Below the pieces are notes generated by a model that did not search any database, was not told where the DNA came from, and saw only the letters and a program-made list of their open reading frames with translations. 64,000 bases of DNA, from assembly GCF_026262505.1 (NCBI RefSeq), contig NC_067207.1, positions 12,058,082-12,122,081 of the forward strand. The letters are read 5' to 3'. Positions 60,886-64,000 of the stretch are shown here, piece after piece (the first letter of the stretch is position 1; the number at the start of each line of letters is the position of its first letter). Position numbers and translations under genes: made by a program. Source of the DNA: Trichomonas vaginalis G3 (taxonomy: Eukaryota; Parabasalia; Trichomonadida; Trichomonadidae).

Positions 60886-63084
60886 TTATTCGAATTCACT
60901 AAGTTCCTTGCACATTATACCTAAGTATCCATTTCTTGATCTCTTCTCAACAGGAATTGTGCAGCATTCAACATTAACTCTTTCTCTCTCAATTGCATCA
61001 TTGAGTTTTTGTTTGTATTCTTCCATAGAAATTCTTTCATTTTGTACATCATCCATGATTTTCTGAGATGTTTCTTTCGCCCATTTGTGCATCTTCAACA
61101 TCTGTTCTGATGGTTCTACCTTCTTCATCTTGTAGATCTTCAACAATTCATCAAGACTCTCTGCAAAGAACATCAATGCTTCAATACTCCAAAACTCTGC
61201 CATTTCATCATCAGCCAACACACAGAAATATGGTAAATCTGGTTTCTTCTGTTGTTGTTGAGAAGTTTGTTGTGAAGGTTGTTGTTGTGATGATGGTTTA
61301 GCAGGTGTTGGTTGTCTAAGTTGACTCTTTGCTGCTTCACTTTCATCTGGTTTTGAAGCATTTGATGATTTGGCTGAAGCTGGTTTCTTTGGGGGAGGAT
61401 TGCTGCAGAATTTGGCAATCGGTGAAATTAAAATTGGTCGATTGACAATTTTGCATTCTGTGCCTCTGAGAGCTTTTCTAACACGAAGTCTTGTGTATAC
61501 CTTTATGTTTGTAGGCTGCTCGTTCTCATCTAATACAGGACATTCCATTTCGACAGTGCAATTATTAAGAATTCCTCTGAATTCCATGTTTATGTGGCCA
61601 ATTTCGTCATTTCCATGCATGAAAAACATTGTTGCTGGCATCTTCTGAACGAATTTGAGCGAATCTTGAGTCAATGGCCATTTATTAGTGTAATTTATCA
61701 AAGGATTCTTTCCTTTGAAGCCTTTGGCCATGAATATGACGAAAACTGGGTTGTTCTTGTCGAGTGTTTTGAGTTCGTCTTGTACAGGAATCTGGGATTT
61801 GATCACAAAGTCTTGGCCAGGGAAATTTTCTCCTTTGATGATGGTAAGTTCGATTTTCTTTGGCTCCAAATCACTATTAACAATTGGGAAACCGTATTTA
61901 AGGACATCGGAAATGACAAATGGATAATCTGGGAAAATTTCGATTGTTTTTTCAAGTTTCTTGGAGGCTTCTAGTAAAGGTAATATCTTTTGCTTGTCCT
62001 CTTTGATGTGGGCAAGAGCTTTGATGTCGTTTTTGAGCTCTTGTAGAGTATTTTGAATTTGAGGTAATACTTTAGCTGCTGATACAGGATCTGCGCAGGA
62101 AATGACATCTTTGTCCTGGAATTCGGAGAATTTCGAGTAGTATGGAGCAATATGTTTCGGATTTATCACAGAAATATTCGGATCAAACTTTTGAGGGCCA
62201 TCTAAGACCATTGGAAGAAGCTGATCGACTTGGTTCACGAACTTCTTGCCTTCTGGCTTAGTTGGCTCTGTAAGAAATGTATAAAAGCTCGATGCAAATG
62301 TTGAAAATAATTTGTCGTAATCTGCTGTCGATTTGATGTCCGAAACTGATTTTGGTTTCGGTGGAGCTTGTGGTTTTGGTGCTGGTTTTGGAGCAGGTTT
62401 TGGTTTGGGTTTCGGAGCTGGTTTAGGCTGTGGCTTTGGCGCAGGCTTTTCTTGTTGAGCAGCTGGCTTTTTCGGCTGAGGAACTGGTGCTGGTTGGACT
62501 GGTTGTTGTATTTCGGGTTGTTTAGGCGCTGGCTGTGGTTTTTGAGGCTCCGGTGGTTTCTGTTCAACAGGCTTTTGCGGTTTTGCAGCAGGTTGAGCAG
62601 GTTTAGGCTGATTTTGTTGAGGATCTTCTATATCTGGGAAATTGTTCATAAAATCGTAGCTTGGTGGTGGCTTTGCTGCTGTTTTTGCAGGTTGTTGTGG
62701 TTGTTGAGGTTGCTGAGGTTTTGCTGCTGGTTTTGAAGGTGTTGGAGTAATTTGAGGTGTATTTTGTGGTTTTGATGGTTCAGGTTTCTTTGGTTGTGGT
62801 TTTTCATCTTCAGAATCATCTCCTATTGCTGATTCGTCGATTTCTCCATCATCTTGATTTTCATTATTGTCATCTGATAATTTTAAGTCGTCATCTTCAC
62901 CTCCATCTTCTTCTTCTGCCATCATTTGTTCTAATTCTGCCATTAATTCGTCATCATCTGGTACATCGTTCTTTTTTGCTTTTCCTTTCTTAGTTTCTTC
63001 TTTGGCCCCTTTCTTTGCGTTTTTCCTTTTACCTCCGGCCATCATATCCATAAGTTCTGCCATTAATGCTTCATCATCATTCAT
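60886..63084 (-). CDS. DM14-repeat/C2-like protein, possibly CC2D1 (Lgd) related
   Basis: 732 residues. Two N-terminal short acidic repeats, EALMAELMDMMAG and ELMAELEQMMAE, resemble DM14 motifs. They are followed by an acidic stretch and a long Pro/Lys/Gln linker (residues 90-260, many KPAPKP and QKP units). The helical segment at 260-400 and the beta-rich region KKIELTIIKGENFPGQDFVI to about residue 550 read like a C2 domain, and a C-terminal helix contains EEYKQKLNDAIERE. DM14 plus coiled coil plus C2 is the CC2D1/Lgd arrangement, which works with ESCRT-III in endosomal sorting. The call is by architecture only. The initiator-like TCACTTC upstream supports the start. Confidence 0.6.
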   Translation of the reverse strand: MNDDEALMAELMDMMAGGKRKNAKKGAKEETKKGKAKKNDVPDDDELMAELEQMMAEEEDGGEDDDLKLSDDNNENQDDGEIDESAIGDDSEDEKPQPKKPEPSKPQNTPQITPTPSKPAAKPQQPQQPQQPAKTAAKPPPSYDFMNNFPDIEDPQQNQPKPAQPAAKPQKPVEQKPPEPQKPQPAPKQPEIQQPVQPAPVPQPKKPAAQQEKPAPKPQPKPAPKPKPKPAPKPAPKPQAPPKPKSVSDIKSTADYDKLFSTFASSFYTFLTEPTKPEGKKFVNQVDQLLPMVLDGPQKFDPNISVINPKHIAPYYSKFSEFQDKDVISCADPVSAAKVLPQIQNTLQELKNDIKALAHIKEDKQKILPLLEASKKLEKTIEIFPDYPFVISDVLKYGFPIVNSDLEPKKIELTIIKGENFPGQDFVIKSQIPVQDELKTLDKNNPVFVIFMAKGFKGKNPLINYTNKWPLTQDSLKFVQKMPATMFFMHGNDEIGHINMEFRGILNNCTVEMECPVLDENEQPTNIKVYTRLRVRKALRGTECKIVNRPILISPIAKFCSNPPPKKPASAKSSNASKPDESEAAKSQLRQPTPAKPSSQQQPSQQTSQQQQKKPDLPYFCVLADDEMAEFWSIEALMFFAESLDELLKIYKMKKVEPSEQMLKMHKWAKETSQKIMDDVQNERISMEEYKQKLNDAIERERVNVECCTIPVEKRSRNGYLGIMCKELSEFE

Positions 63085-63099
63085 TTTTTAGATCTAAAT

Positions 63100-63106
63100 G
63101 AAGTGA
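63100..63106 (-). promoter_or_regulatory. Initiator-like TCACTTC before the 732-aa gene
   Basis: TCACTTCATTTAG on the minus strand, about 20 nt before the ATG at 63084, fits the trichomonad initiator. Confidence 0.5.
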
Positions 63107-63707
63107 AATTTTTTTCATAAAAAAAAACTCACCGGCATTTTTTTGAGCAAGCTTTACTTTGTTGGATTCACTTCTATGTGATTAAATTTCGTAGTTTTTT
63201 TAAAAAAAATCATAATATTTGAAATCATTTCTCAAGAGATCAGACTTCTTGCTACTGTAAACTTTGTTTCGACAATATTTGTCATTCTTATTTCCCTTAT
63301 TTCTCGTAAGAATATCAAACAGCCTTTACCAAGTGGGAAAAACCTAGTGTCCTCAATCTCTGGGAATTTCACAAATCATGAGCCGTTAATAGATTTTATA
63401 AAAGGAATAAGAAAAGTTTGTAGTGGTTCGTATTTATAAGCATAAAACTGAGATTTTATTTTAGCAAATTTTAGCTTTGTTCGGGAAATATACATATACA
63501 ATGATCTTAAAATGAAATAAATGTCATAAGATGTGTTTAAAAAGCATTTTGTAATAGAAACTTCCGAACTCCAAATGAGATTATGATAAAGCGAATGATG
63601 CTAAATTTAAATATTGATTAATATATAGAATATTAGATAAACAGGTTTCTCAAAGACTGTGTATCAAAAGTAGTATAAGAGTGCGGGTTTAGTGACTTTT
63701 TTTGTTT
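63107..63707. other. AT-rich intergenic region
   Basis: Upstream of the 732-aa gene; nothing recognisable apart from AT-rich low-complexity tracts. Confidence 0.5.
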
Positions 63708-63822
63708 CATCTATATATAGACGATGCATTAAAATATATTTATTTATAAAAGATAAAAAATTAACATTAATTTTAAAATAATTTATTTTTTTATCTTTTA
63801 TAAAAGAAGCTATATATAGATG
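63708..63822. repeat. Nested inverted repeat (about 115 bp)
   Basis: Outer arms CATCTATATATAG (63708-63720) and CTATATATAGATG (63810-63822) are perfect complements. Inner arms TTATAAAAGATAAAAAA (63744-63760) and its complement (63787-63803) are also perfect. The right outer arm ends on the ATG of the following frame. Confidence 0.7.
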
Positions 63823-64000
63823 ATGTCAGATATTCCGCGATTAATTAAACATTGTTTAAATCCTGAATGGGTTAAACTTCAATTTAAAAATGAAGATTGT
63901 GAATTATTAAATGAATATGAAAGCCAAAATAAGCTAATGAGGTATAAATATAATGATAAAGAATATTTAATTTCATGGAATCAATGGAGTCATAATCAAA
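63820..64000 (+). CDS. Start of an unknown gene, 3' part outside window
   Basis: Open from the ATG at 63820 to the window end, 60 codons, beginning MMSDIPRLIKHCLNPEWVK. The composition is hydrophilic and looks coding despite high AT. It starts inside the right arm of the inverted repeat, so it may belong to a mobile element. No family recognised. Confidence 0.45.
   Translation, partial: MMSDIPRLIKHCLNPEWVKLQFKNEDCELLNEYESQNKLMRYKYNDKEYLISWNQWSHNQ

Noticed and set aside
62368..62736. 122-codon Trp/Phe/Arg-rich plus-strand frame
   Set aside because: Antisense of the Pro/Lys/Gln linker of the 732-aa gene; low complexity.

Overview
The window looks like nuclear DNA of a trichomonad (Parabasalia; Trichomonas vaginalis or Tritrichomonas foetus type). 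The reasons are AT-rich sequence, intronless genes with very short 5' leaders, initiator-like TCAYW motifs just before several ATGs (TCACTTTC at the UDP-glucose pyrophosphorylase, TCACTTTT at the first kinase, TCATA at VPS15, TCACTTC at the 732-aa gene), many protein kinases, a GP63-like metalloprotease, Pmp-like and glycine-rich surface families, and a Mutator-like transposase. The species call is inference.

Layout. 1-11.5 kb is ordinary gene space: a CHD/SNF2 remodeller running off the left edge, a CAMKK-like kinase, UTP-glucose-1-phosphate uridylyltransferase, a small unknown gene, a WNK-type kinase and a GP63-like membrane protease that has lost its ATG. 11.5-15.1 kb is AT-rich spacer plus a broken Mutator-like transposase.

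15,133-49,260 is one 34-kb virus-like mobile element bounded by short terminal inverted repeats with a terminal hairpin. It is built as a giant imperfect palindrome: about 13 kb of genes read inward from the left end and are repeated in inverted order from the right end, around a central region of about 4.9 kb. Each arm carries a long coiled-coil protein, a candidate major capsid protein, a candidate minor capsid protein, an SF3 helicase, an FtsK/HerA-type packaging ATPase, a KilA-N/p28-like protein and several small unknowns. The right arm also has a GIY-YIG-like (T5orf172) gene and a 76-aa gene that the left arm lacks. No family-B DNA polymerase is visible, so the gene set is closer to virophages and Polinton-like viruses than to classical Mavericks. 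A retroviral-type integrase is readable as fragments in the centre. Genes in the inner part share an AT-rich leader cassette, and the spacers are arrays of the perfect palindromes AGGTGAGATCTCACCT and AGGTTAGATCTAACCT. Sequence quality inside the element is poor (many one-base indels and a 25-N gap), worst in the centre, so most of its genes appear frameshifted.

49.3-64 kb returns to host genes: a beta-helix surface-type protein, a minisatellite, a MITE-like inverted repeat, VPS15 (PIK3R4), a large unknown helical protein, a Pmp-like membrane protein split by one in-frame TGA, a glycine-rich surface-type protein, a DM14/C2-like protein, and the start of an unknown gene next to a long inverted repeat.
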